64,000 nt of DNA from Melioribacteraceae bacterium (GTDB lineage Bacteria > Bacteroidota > Ignavibacteria > Ignavibacteriales > Melioribacteraceae): positions 1-64,000 of the forward strand of contig JAIOZI010000005.1 of NCBI GenBank assembly GCA_021740785.1, written 5' to 3'. The position numbers and the translations under genes are program-made. Below, one piece after another: positions 53,772 through 62,283 of the stretch. How positions within the stretch are numbered: position 1 is the first letter of the stretch; every line of letters begins with the position of its first letter. A model generated the notes under the pieces. That model had not been told where the DNA came from, did not search any database, and saw nothing but the letters and a program-made list of their open reading frames with translations.

Positions 53772-54359
53772 TTATTTTTCTTTGATCAACTGTAAATTTA
53801 CATTTATTTCCACATCTTTGCTAACAACTAATCCGCCTGTTTCAATTGTGTTGTCCCATTTCAATCCGAAATCAAAACGGTTAATTTCTGTTGTGGCATC
53901 AAAACCAACTCTTGTATTTCCCCATGGATCATTGATCATGCCGCCGAATTCAACATCAAAGGTAACTTCTTTTTTGAAGTTTCGAATCTGCAATAATCCG
54001 TGAAGTTTGTAGCTGTCTTCATCAACCTTTTCCATTTTTGTACTTTCGAAAGTCATTTCCGGAAATTCTGCAGCGTTGAAAAAATCATCTGATTTTAAAT
54101 GTTCATCCCTCTTTTCATTATCAGTATCGATTGAATTAATATCAACACTGAATGAAACTTTTGCAGTACTCCAATCATCGCCGTCTGTTGTAACTTCACC
54201 ATTATATGACTTAAAATTTCCGGTTACATTTGTAATTAACATATGCGTAACGCTGAATTTTACTGAACTGTGAGATGGATCAACATTCCATTTGGTTTGA
54301 CCAAATACAGAAACAGAAGAAAATACGACAAGAATTGCAATTAATTTTAGGGCTTTCAT
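53772..54359 (-). CDS. yceI: YceI-family periplasmic protein 1
   Basis: The 195-residue protein is read from the ATG at 54359, which has an AGAGG ribosome-binding site; the open frame adds 12 codons without a signal. It has a signal peptide (IAILVVFSSVSVFGQ) and a lipocalin-like barrel: TKWNVDPSHSSVKFSVTHML, SIDTDNEKRDEHLKSDDFFN and FDVEFGG. YceI proteins bind isoprenoid lipids. It is co-transcribed with the MarR gene, and a divergent operon encodes a second YceI. Confidence 0.93.
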   Translation of the reverse strand: MKALKLIAILVVFSSVSVFGQTKWNVDPSHSSVKFSVTHMLITNVTGNFKSYNGEVTTDGDDWSTAKVSFSVDINSIDTDNEKRDEHLKSDDFFNAAEFPEMTFESTKMEKVDEDSYKLHGLLQIRNFKKEVTFDVEFGGMINDPWGNTRVGFDATTEINRFDFGLKWDNTIETGGLVVSKDVEINVNLQLIKEK

Positions 54360-54387
54360 TTTTACCTCTAGTTTGTGATTAATATAA

Positions 54388-54418
54388 TTTGACATTTTAT
54401 CTTATTTGTTTATCTTTG
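54388..54418 (+). promoter_or_regulatory. Candidate Bacteroidota-type promoter
   Basis: TTTG at 54388-54391, then exactly 19 bases, then TATCTTTG at 54411-54418. This matches the -33 TTTG / -7 TAnnTTTG pattern known for the Bacteroidetes major sigma factor. It would read the cytochrome/YceI operon at 54586, leaving a leader of about 160 bases. Whether an Ignavibacteria sigma factor uses this pattern is unknown. Confidence 0.4.
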
Positions 54419-54427
54419 CCCAATGTT

Positions 54428-54452
54428 TGTTTGAACATCTATTGTTGCAACA
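54428..54452. promoter_or_regulatory. Paired palindromes, candidate MarR operators
   Basis: TGTTTGAACA (54428-54437; outer TGTT/AACA arms) and TGTTGCAACA (54443-54452; perfect palindrome) are 15 bp apart, centre to centre. They lie between the divergent YceI-MarR and cytochrome operons. MarR dimers bind such inverted sites. Direct evidence is lacking. Confidence 0.45.
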
Positions 54453-54525
54453 TTGTTTTAGATTTATTCTATAGTTTAGTCGTATAACAAAGGCAATAAT
54501 CTAAAAGTTCCCGATTGCAAATAAA

Positions 54526-54544
54526 TGTTTATTACAAATAAACA
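54526..54544. promoter_or_regulatory. Inverted repeat near the cytochrome operon start
   Basis: TGTTTATT-ACA-AATAAACA is a perfect 8-bp-arm inverted repeat, 42 bases before the lipoprotein gene. It could be a second operator; the spacing and sequence differ from the two MarR candidates. Confidence 0.35.
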
Positions 54545-54585
54545 ACTTATTGGTTCAACTAAATCTTTTATTGCAGGGATGTTAA

Positions 54586-55029
54586 ATGTTATCTCATTAT
54601 AAAATTTTATACAATACATCAGTGTTTCTGTTACTTTTCATATTAGTAACCGGCTGCGCTGATCAAATAGTTTCGGATTGCCCGGAACCGACGACAACAA
54701 ATAATTTAATCATTTCCCAAAAAACGACATTTACCGACATTCAAACCCAGGTTTTTGATGTTTCTTGCGCGCTCTCAGGCTGCCATGGTTCCAACTCACC
54801 GCAGGCTAATCTTAATTTAACATCAGGAAATTCTTACAATAACTTGGTAAATGTACAGGGCTTTTTCTATACAGCTTACAAACGGGTTGAACCAGGAAAT
54901 AGTTCGAACAGTTTAATAATAAAAGCACTTAAGGGGGATGGGCTGCAAATGCCTCCTACCGGTGGTATTAATAATGATGTAATTGATTCAATAGCAGCGT
55001 GGATTGACAGAGGCGCCATTAATAACTAA
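54586..55029 (+). CDS. Cytochrome c-like lipoprotein (CX4CH motif)
   Basis: The 147-residue protein has a lipobox (ILVTGC). A planctomycete-cytochrome-like domain follows: IQTQVFDVSCALSGCHGSNS (C-x4-C-H), LNLTSGNSYNNLV, then RVEPGNSSNSLIIKAL and LQMPPTGG with the distal Met. The four-residue spacing in the heme motif recurs in this domain type but differs from classic CXXCH. It heads the operon with a YceI, a barrel and a T9SS protein carrying a second CXXCH motif. Confidence 0.85.
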   Translation: MLSHYKILYNTSVFLLLFILVTGCADQIVSDCPEPTTTNNLIISQKTTFTDIQTQVFDVSCALSGCHGSNSPQANLNLTSGNSYNNLVNVQGFFYTAYKRVEPGNSSNSLIIKALKGDGLQMPPTGGINNDVIDSIAAWIDRGAINN

Positions 55030-55047
55030 TTAATTGGAGCAAACATA

Positions 55048-55608
55048 ATGAAAAAAATATTAACAATATTTCTACTTTTCAGCATTACTCTTCTTGCCAC
55101 TGAGTATCAAGTTGATAAGTCGAAAAAGAATACGGTAAAATTTATATCTGATGCGCCGGTTGAAAACTTCGAAGGTGTAACTGATAATATTGACGGCTAC
55201 ATGCTGCTGAACTCAGTGGATGATTTGTCGGAAACACAGCTTTACTTTGAGGTTGATCTCAATACAATAGATACGGGAATAGGGCTTAGAAACAGGCACA
55301 TGAGAGATAATTACCTGGAGACTGATAAATATAGATTCACCTTTTTTGAAGGAAAGTTTACAAAAATCACGAAGCTTTCGGAAGATGAACTTGATGTAGA
55401 AGTTAAAGGCAAGATTTTTATACACGGTATTACAAAAGAAATTAGTGTAACCGGGAAAATGATCAAGGATGGAGAAGGCTACAGAATAAAATCAAAATTT
55501 GAAGTCGAACTTTCCGATTACAAAATCGATATACCGCAGGTTATGTTTTTAAAGATTGATGAAACAATGAAATTAGAATTAGACTTCTTTGTTGAAGTCA
55601 TCAGTTAA
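55048..55608 (+). CDS. YceI-family periplasmic protein 2
   Basis: The 186-residue protein has a signal peptide (KKILTIFLLFSITLLA) and the YceI barrel with EYQVDKSKKNTVKF, NTIDTGIGLRNRHMRDNYLE and IHGITKEISVTG. It is diverged from the YceI at 53772. It starts 18 bp after the cytochrome lipoprotein. Confidence 0.9.
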   Translation: MKKILTIFLLFSITLLATEYQVDKSKKNTVKFISDAPVENFEGVTDNIDGYMLLNSVDDLSETQLYFEVDLNTIDTGIGLRNRHMRDNYLETDKYRFTFFEGKFTKITKLSEDELDVEVKGKIFIHGITKEISVTGKMIKDGEGYRIKSKFEVELSDYKIDIPQVMFLKIDETMKLELDFFVEVIS

Positions 55609-55627
55609 AATTCATGGAGATATTTTA

Positions 55628-56464
55628 ATGAAAATTTTCCTTACTGTTAATTTGTTTTTTTTCTTTTTCTCAACATCCATTGCCCAGGTAAAATGGCAAA
55701 GAGATGAACCGGCAAAAATCGATATGCATCTTTTCCACTCTATACAATCTATAAACTTACCAACAGCGGAAACTCTGCAAAAACACGATATTCAATTCGA
55801 AATTTCACACAGATTTATTCCTACTCTCAAAAGCGGCAGTAAAGATCTCTGGGGTTTTGACGGACCCGTAAATATCCGTCTTGCACTCGGCTATGCAATC
55901 ACAGATCACGCATTGATAACTCTCGGCAGAAGTAATACTGATGATAATCTTGATCTTTGGATAAAGCAGAGATTATTTGAAATTGAGAGTGATATTCTCC
56001 CAATCCTTATTAGCGCAAGGGCTGGCGCGGCTTGGAACTCACAGCCGATAAATCGTTCTTCATCAGATAACAGAAATTTCCAATACTACGCTCAACTAAT
56101 AATTAACACAATGATTGATAAAAAATTTGGAATAGGTATTGTACCTTCATATTTGGAGAACGCACATATTTATTGTCCCGACAGGCAATATTCATTTTCC
56201 ATCGGTACAAATGTTCAGTATTATTTATCAGACATGTGGAGCGTGCTCCTGGAGTGGAATCCTACAATTACAGGTTGGAGGACGCGGACAAATCCCGTAG
56301 CATTTGGAGTCGAAATAGAAACCGGAGGACATTTCTTCAAAATAATTTTGTCAAATAGTACGCAATTAAATCCTTCTCAATTCCTTGCCGGTGCTCAAGA
56401 TTCATTTAACGACGGTGAATGGCATATAGGATTTAATATTACACGGTTATTAAAATTTTGGTAA
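55628..56464 (+). CDS. DUF5777-like outer-membrane beta-barrel protein
   Basis: The protein has 278 residues from the ATG at 55628 (ribosome-binding site GGAGAT; the open frame starts 13 codons earlier inside the YceI gene). The signal peptide (KIFLTVNLFFFFFSTSIAQ) is followed by a regular barrel pattern: SLNLPTAETLQ-like entry, KHDIQFEISHRFIPTL, GYAITDHALITLGR and a final GFNITRLLKFW. Family members occur beside YceI and cytochrome genes in Bacteroidota, so they may work together in electron transfer at the outer membrane. Confidence 0.8.
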   Translation: MKIFLTVNLFFFFFSTSIAQVKWQRDEPAKIDMHLFHSIQSINLPTAETLQKHDIQFEISHRFIPTLKSGSKDLWGFDGPVNIRLALGYAITDHALITLGRSNTDDNLDLWIKQRLFEIESDILPILISARAGAAWNSQPINRSSSDNRNFQYYAQLIINTMIDKKFGIGIVPSYLENAHIYCPDRQYSFSIGTNVQYYLSDMWSVLLEWNPTITGWRTRTNPVAFGVEIETGGHFFKIILSNSTQLNPSQFLAGAQDSFNDGEWHIGFNITRLLKFW

Positions 56465-56495
56465 CTAAACTTAATCAATAATAATAGGAGGCTTA

Positions 56496-58130
56496 ATGAA
56501 GTCAAAATATATATATCCTTTTTTTATAATAATAATTTTTGCTCTTGCAGTAAATATAGATGCAAGAAGTTTCAGAGTTAATCAAATTCCAAACGGGAAT
56601 GTCAACACTTGTTCAAACTGTCATGTTAATCCTGCTGGCGGTGGAGCAAGAAATGATTTCGGACAGCTTGTCGAAGCCAATTTCCTGGATGGCAGCGGGA
56701 ATGTTTTGTGGGGACCGCTATTGGCAAGTTACGATGCCGATGGCGACGGAGTCACCAACGGAGAAGAACTGCAGGATAGATACGGGATGTGGACAATCGG
56801 TGATGATGCTCCTGGAAATGCCGCTTATGTTTCAAGACCGGGAGTCTTCGCTGAAAATAACTTAAGCGATCTCACTGTAGAATTTTCAGGAATGACGCCG
56901 CATGTGGGGCAAACTCTATACATCAGAGTTCTTGAATTAAGCACAATGAAAGAAGTTGCCAGATCCCAAATGGGAATAAGTGAATCATTTAGTATCATAT
57001 TCAGCGGATCAATTCTGCCGGGGCATGATTATTATATTGATTTCTTTGCGGATTTCAACTTGAACGGAGTTTATGATCCTCCCCCGGTTGATCATGCATG
57101 GAGATTGATGGTTTCTGCTGATGGTAATGAAACCGTTTCATTCAGCCATAATACTGATTTTACCGATATCGAATGGAGATACGAAATGTGGCTGCAATTG
57201 ACAGGTATGTCTCCGCATTCCGGTCAATTAGGTGAATTCAGATTAGTCGATGAAACCGCTGAAATGGAAATAGGCAGATACAGGGTTGAAAGTATCGACG
57301 ATTCATTCGACGTATGGATTCCGGGTATGGAACTTGGGAATGATTATTCAGTACAGTTTTATGCTGACTTTAACGGCAGCGGATTTTATGATTCTCCCCC
57401 GACTGATCATGCTTGGGAAATATCTTTCACTGCTGATAATGGCGACGAGTCTTTGAACTTCTCTCACAACACTGATTTCACTGATATTTCTTGGGATTAC
57501 TCAGCAGTATTAAATTTGGTTGATATGAATCCCCATGCAGGGCAAAAATTCGAAGCCAGGCTTGTTGATAATGACACTGATGATGAATTAGGTAGAATTA
57601 CCTTTGATGAAATCATTGTGACGGAATTCTCTCTCGAGTTTCCGGGTGTTGTTGACGGTGGTAATTATAGGTTGGATTTCTATGCTGATTTTAACGGTAA
57701 CGGGGAATACGATGCGCCCCCGGCTGATCATGCATGGAGAATTGAGTTTACCGGTTCCAATTCTGTGAATATAAATAACTTTGCACACAATACTAGTTTC
57801 ACGGATATTGAATGGCCTGATCCGACCAGCGTAGAAAAGGATGAAGATGCATTGGTTAGTAATTACAAATTGATGCAGAATTATCCCAATCCTTTTAATC
57901 CATCAACAAACATCAGTTTTAGTTTAGCAGAAGACGGTTTCGTTTCTCTCATGGTATTTAATATCCTTGGCGAACAATTAATTACATTGGTTAATCAAGA
58001 GTTAACTGCAGGAAGTTATAATTACAAATTTGATGCCGCCGGTATAGGAAATCTGGAGAGCGGGATTTATTTCTACAGAATCGAAACAACTAATTTTATT
58101 GAAACAAAGAAAATGACACTTCTGAAATAG
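56496..58130 (+). CDS. T9SS-sorted secreted protein with CXXCH motif and Ca-loop repeats
   Basis: The 544-residue protein has a signal peptide (FFIIIIFALAVNIDA). A single CSNCH motif (Cys39-His43, potential heme c) comes next, then an EF-type DADGDGVTNGEE (about 83-94). Three repeats of about 100 residues follow, each ending in FYADFNGSGFYDSPPTDHAW or close to it. The C-terminal type IX sorting domain has NYPNPFNPSTNISFSL near residue 463 and ends KKMTLLK. It closes the cytochrome/YceI operon. Confidence 0.88.
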   Translation: MKSKYIYPFFIIIIFALAVNIDARSFRVNQIPNGNVNTCSNCHVNPAGGGARNDFGQLVEANFLDGSGNVLWGPLLASYDADGDGVTNGEELQDRYGMWTIGDDAPGNAAYVSRPGVFAENNLSDLTVEFSGMTPHVGQTLYIRVLELSTMKEVARSQMGISESFSIIFSGSILPGHDYYIDFFADFNLNGVYDPPPVDHAWRLMVSADGNETVSFSHNTDFTDIEWRYEMWLQLTGMSPHSGQLGEFRLVDETAEMEIGRYRVESIDDSFDVWIPGMELGNDYSVQFYADFNGSGFYDSPPTDHAWEISFTADNGDESLNFSHNTDFTDISWDYSAVLNLVDMNPHAGQKFEARLVDNDTDDELGRITFDEIIVTEFSLEFPGVVDGGNYRLDFYADFNGNGEYDAPPADHAWRIEFTGSNSVNINNFAHNTSFTDIEWPDPTSVEKDEDALVSNYKLMQNYPNPFNPSTNISFSLAEDGFVSLMVFNILGEQLITLVNQELTAGSYNYKFDAAGIGNLESGIYFYRIETTNFIETKKMTLLK

Positions 58131-58145
58131 CAGGCAGCCCTCATT

Positions 58146-58180
58146 AAAAAGCGGGCTTGATGCATAAGTCCGCTTTTTTA
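58146..58180 (+). terminator. Terminator of the cytochrome/YceI operon
   Basis: GCGGGCTT and AAGTCCGC pair with one mismatch around an 8-nt loop and are followed by TTTTTTA. It lies 16 bp after the T9SS protein stop codon. An A-run on the other side makes it possibly bidirectional. Confidence 0.8.
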
Positions 58181-58228
58181 TCTTATCAAGAATTCCTAAT
58201 TTTAACTTTTCAATTTAATCAGAAAACA

Positions 58229-59092
58229 ATGACAACATGTTTCTTCGTTTCCGATTTGCATGGGAATGTAAATAAGTATGCAAAGCTCTTTGATGAGATT
58301 AAAAAAGATAAACCGGCTCTTGTTTTTAACGGCGGGGATCTTCTCCCCTCTTTCTCCGGACTTTTAAAATCCCGTAAAAATATTTATGAAGATTTTATTA
58401 TCGATTACTTGATGCCGGAAATCAAAAAATTGAAAACAAAACTCGCCTCTTCATTTCCCAGTTTCTATTTTATTATGGGAAATGATGATCCAAAAATTGA
58501 AGAAGTAAAACTCAACACTTCTCACTCGAACGGGTTATGGGAGTACATTCATTTTAAGAAAAGTACTTTCGGTGAATACAAAATCTATGGTTATAATTAC
58601 GTACCTCCAACCCCTTTCCAACTGAAAGATTGGGAACGATACGATGTATCTCGATTTGTTGACCCGGGCTCTATTTCACCTGAAGATGGAAGACGAACAG
58701 TTGATGTAGATTCACGTGAACAAAAATATTCAACGATCAAAAAAGATTTAGAAAATCTAATTGTTGATACCGATTTAAGTAAATCCATTTTATTATTCCA
58801 TTCACCGCCCTATAAAACCGATCTGGATAGAGCGGCGCTTGACGGGAAAAAATTTGACCATGTTCAATTAGATCTTCACGTGGGAAGCATTGCAATCAAA
58901 GAACTGATCGAAAAGCGGCAGCCTTATATTACAATGCACGGACATGTTCACGAATCATCTCAAATAACCGGGCAATGGCATCAGAGTTTCGGACGGACGA
59001 ATAGTTTCAATGCTGCTTACAGCGGTAAAGAACTTTCCATTATTAAATTCATTTTAGAAGAACCTGAATCTGCAGAGCGAGTTCTTCTTTAA
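58229..59092 (+). CDS. Calcineurin-like metallophosphoesterase
   Basis: The protein has 287 residues from the preferred ATG at 58229 (MTTCFFVSDLHGN). The longer frame to 58157 overlaps the terminator. The dimetal motifs are in family order: SDLHGN, FNGGDLL, MGNDDP, LFHSPPYKT and MHGHVHES. Substrate class is open: phosphoprotein, cyclic nucleotide or nucleic acid. It is convergent with the ATP-grasp/nucleotidyltransferase gene, 5 bp apart. Confidence 0.92.
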   Translation: MTTCFFVSDLHGNVNKYAKLFDEIKKDKPALVFNGGDLLPSFSGLLKSRKNIYEDFIIDYLMPEIKKLKTKLASSFPSFYFIMGNDDPKIEEVKLNTSHSNGLWEYIHFKKSTFGEYKIYGYNYVPPTPFQLKDWERYDVSRFVDPGSISPEDGRRTVDVDSREQKYSTIKKDLENLIVDTDLSKSILLFHSPPYKTDLDRAALDGKKFDHVQLDLHVGSIAIKELIEKRQPYITMHGHVHESSQITGQWHQSFGRTNSFNAAYSGKELSIIKFILEEPESAERVLL

Positions 59093-59097
59093 TTAAC

Positions 59098-62000
59098 TTA
59101 TTGATTACCCATCGAAAGCGGGCGCGCTGCATCGGTTACTGCACCAATTTTTATTGCATAACTGGTTTTGTTTTTAATATCTCTATCGGTGATATAATGA
59201 ATATCAAGCAGACCGTCGGTTCTGTAACCTGTTCTCAAATAATTGATTTCACTCAAACACAGGCTCCAGCCGGCTAACCAACAATGAAGTGAATTTCTTG
59301 TTGACTCATCATCATCGATATGAATTAATAAATCAATATCACTTGCAGGTCCGGCATTAGCATTTTTCGTGCTTCCGAAAATATACATTCCTTTCACACC
59401 ATATTTTTCAGCATTAATCTGCATAGCCAATGTTTCCGCCATTTTATAACGCCACTTCCAATGATCATGCTGAGGTGCTTCTTCGTACTCAATTTCCTGA
59501 TCATCAAATACGATTTCACTTTCAGAAGGTTTACGTAAAATACCGAGAGCTTCATCCAGGTCCGCATTCATAAGTACTTTGAGAACATTTCCTTCGGTTG
59601 ATGAAGGGATATCGATTACATGAATTAATTTTTCCATATCATTTGTTTCTGGAATCAATTCCTTCAAAATATTTTTCGATCGTCTTAGGAAATTATCATT
59701 GAAAATTATCCCTTCGTCATCAGGATATAAAGGAAGATATCTGATAGAGGCTTCAACTAAGTCCTGGAAAAAGTGAGTACCGAAAGAAAGGTCAGGCATA
59801 TAATTACCTTTTTTCATCGCAATTTCAACTAACATCGCAGTATTACTAATATCAGCATAAGTTACATTTACACCTAATTTAATATCGCCTCTGCTTCCCC
59901 ATCTGCCGGGACCCATTAAAATAAACTTTCTTTTCGGGAGTAATTTATTCAGTTTACCAATTATTCTGCCCACTGCAAGCATTTCTGATTTAGTTTCCAA
60001 ATCATAATAACCTTGAGGATCAATGTAGACGATATGAGAAACATCCGGTACTCTTCCGTTAGATACATATTTCTTTGCCGAGAAAACAACTTTATCTCTT
60101 GCAATATCTTTTGGAATCGGGTCGGGAGTATTATGCAGCGAATGACTTTGTGATCTGCACTGAAGCATGTAAAAGTCATTTCCATCGGAAGCAAATTCAA
60201 TATCAACAGGCATATTTAATTGCTTTTGAAGCATCTTAAGAATTTTATTTGCTTGTTTGATAAAATTACTGTTGTTTATCAATCCGTCGAATGTGAATAC
60301 AAAATCATCATTCTCAAAATCCATTTGAAATGCATTGGGACGTGTTAAGTGATTGCCATCGTATTTCGAAATATAATTTTCGATTCCCGGAATTATATCG
60401 CCGAAGTTTTTAAGTAGTATCGGAACTTCTATCGTTTCAAACTGATTGGTTATAAGATTTATAACGTCAACATATTTTGGGGAATATTTTATCGTTTCCT
60501 CTATCGTAACATTAACACGCAATTTGGGCTGCCCCGGTGCAATAAGTACGGGATAATCATTACTCAACCTGTCGACAGCCCTGGTACCCAAACCGGGCAC
60601 GAGTCTAATTAATCCATCCTGACGCTTAATTCTGGGCGACCAACGGAATTCATTATTGCTGAATGCTACTCCGGCAAATGCAGGTAAAAAATAATCTCCA
60701 ATCCTTCTTCCAACCACCTCTTGAATTATAATTCCCATCTCCTCGTGGAAATCAAGAAGTCCGCGGGAAGCCCTATATTCAATAGGATCGGGACCGAAAG
60801 TAGAAGCGTACACTTCGGCAATTGCATCCATTAAAGCACTTAGTCTTTCTTTCTTACTTCCTTGATTGGCTAAAAATAGACTTTTATACTTTCCCGAAAA
60901 TGCCGCACCTATCTGATCCTCAAGCAAACTGGAACTCCTCACAATCAAAGGTACTTCTCCAAAATCATCGAGAGCAACTGATAATCCTTTTACAATATCG
61001 GGCGGAAACTGCGAGTTCTTGAACAATTGAACGATGTGCGGATATTCAAGCCTAACTTCGTCTATTTCTTTATATTTTTGTTCTAGAACTTCTTCCAGAT
61101 TATTATACTGCATAAAGTATAAGATTCCATCGGATGTAACGTACCACGACTTTGGAATTTTAATATTCTGCATAATCGGGTCTGAACCTTTATTCTTTTT
61201 TATTACATGAGCAGCTAAAAATAAACCGGCGCTTTTTCCTCCGAGTTTACCATGACTTGCAAGCGGGAATATCATTTTATCAATCAGGTTATAGAAATCA
61301 GTTAATTTTACATACTCTTTTGCGATGCTTATATAATGAAGATCTTCCGTGAAAAATCTTCTTAGAAGAGATACACGCAGCCCTTTTTTTGTTGAGGGAG
61401 ACAGCTCAAATTTTTCCGGCGCCAAATGGAAATATTTTCTAATTGCATCACCAATTTGGGAAAGTGATGTATCCTGGTTTTCAAGTACCTTTACCAATGC
61501 ACTTGATTTATCTTCTTGTATCCACTTCTGAATTTTCTCTAGAATTTTACTATCGGGTAGATATTCATCTGCCAGCGATAATATTTGCTCAATGTATTCA
61601 TCATAATTTGTAATAAGCCTTTTTTTCATCGGTTTGTTTTCGTCAGTTAACTCAGCATCATCTTCTGAGCGAGTGCTTAACCCGGAATTTTTTAATATTT
61701 TTTCCGCATCTTCTACTCCGTCCCATGTCAATTGATGTAAAAGCTTACGCAGAATTCCCATAAAAAGGTTAGGATCGGTTTTTCGTATCATATCTAAAAC
61801 TATCCGCCACTCACCTCTGCCTGTTATTCGTATTCCGTCTTTCACTTGGTTGAAATCATTTATAACTGCTTTTAGTCTTTGATGAAGAACAAAATGACCA
61901 ATTTTTTCCGCAATTGTATCCAGCAGTTTTCTTTCTTCCTTTAGGAAAGGACCTTCATCAATAACCGGCATATCTTCGGTGTAGACAACCTTAATCAATC

Positions 62001-62283
62001 CAACTTCTTTATCTTGCACACGAATTTGAGAAACTAGGCGCCACTCGGTACCAAAATATCCTTTTGTTTTATAGATCGAATCTTCCAGTTCAAGTTTTGC
62101 CTGAGTAATAGTTGGATACTGCCAACCGTGAGGAATTGAGTCAACAACTGCTTGAAACGATTCTTCTATGCTCAGACTATTATTCGTTAATACTTCTTCA
62201 ACTGTGTAAAGGCAATTTAACTCCTTTGCTCTTTCCTGTAATTGCGAAATCAAACTATCTAAAGATTTTGAGTTCCTATTCAT
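59098..62283 (-). CDS. GAF / PEP-pyruvate-binding ATP-grasp / nucleotidyltransferase fusion protein
   Basis: The 1061-residue protein has three parts. The N-terminus (about 1-140) resembles a GAF sensor domain. The middle has the PPDK/PEP-synthase ATP-grasp signature: HGKLGGKSAGLFLA, LIVRSSSLLEDQIGAAFSGK, EEMGIIIQEVVGRRIGDYFL and VDIEFASDGNDFYMLQCR. The C-terminus (near 960-1061) is a pol-beta-type nucleotidyltransferase with FGSTKNANAGPASDIDLLIH (GS...DxD). The swivelling phospho-histidine domain and the PEP TIM barrel of PEP synthase are absent. It overlaps the upstream paralogue by 4 bp. A regulatory kinase-like role is inference. Confidence 0.8.
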   Translation of the reverse strand: MNRNSKSLDSLISQLQERAKELNCLYTVEEVLTNNSLSIEESFQAVVDSIPHGWQYPTITQAKLELEDSIYKTKGYFGTEWRLVSQIRVQDKEVGLIKVVYTEDMPVIDEGPFLKEERKLLDTIAEKIGHFVLHQRLKAVINDFNQVKDGIRITGRGEWRIVLDMIRKTDPNLFMGILRKLLHQLTWDGVEDAEKILKNSGLSTRSEDDAELTDENKPMKKRLITNYDEYIEQILSLADEYLPDSKILEKIQKWIQEDKSSALVKVLENQDTSLSQIGDAIRKYFHLAPEKFELSPSTKKGLRVSLLRRFFTEDLHYISIAKEYVKLTDFYNLIDKMIFPLASHGKLGGKSAGLFLAAHVIKKNKGSDPIMQNIKIPKSWYVTSDGILYFMQYNNLEEVLEQKYKEIDEVRLEYPHIVQLFKNSQFPPDIVKGLSVALDDFGEVPLIVRSSSLLEDQIGAAFSGKYKSLFLANQGSKKERLSALMDAIAEVYASTFGPDPIEYRASRGLLDFHEEMGIIIQEVVGRRIGDYFLPAFAGVAFSNNEFRWSPRIKRQDGLIRLVPGLGTRAVDRLSNDYPVLIAPGQPKLRVNVTIEETIKYSPKYVDVINLITNQFETIEVPILLKNFGDIIPGIENYISKYDGNHLTRPNAFQMDFENDDFVFTFDGLINNSNFIKQANKILKMLQKQLNMPVDIEFASDGNDFYMLQCRSQSHSLHNTPDPIPKDIARDKVVFSAKKYVSNGRVPDVSHIVYIDPQGYYDLETKSEMLAVGRIIGKLNKLLPKRKFILMGPGRWGSRGDIKLGVNVTYADISNTAMLVEIAMKKGNYMPDLSFGTHFFQDLVEASIRYLPLYPDDEGIIFNDNFLRRSKNILKELIPETNDMEKLIHVIDIPSSTEGNVLKVLMNADLDEALGILRKPSESEIVFDDQEIEYEEAPQHDHWKWRYKMAETLAMQINAEKYGVKGMYIFGSTKNANAGPASDIDLLIHIDDDESTRNSLHCWLAGWSLCLSEINYLRTGYRTDGLLDIHYITDRDIKNKTSYAIKIGAVTDAARPLSMGNQ

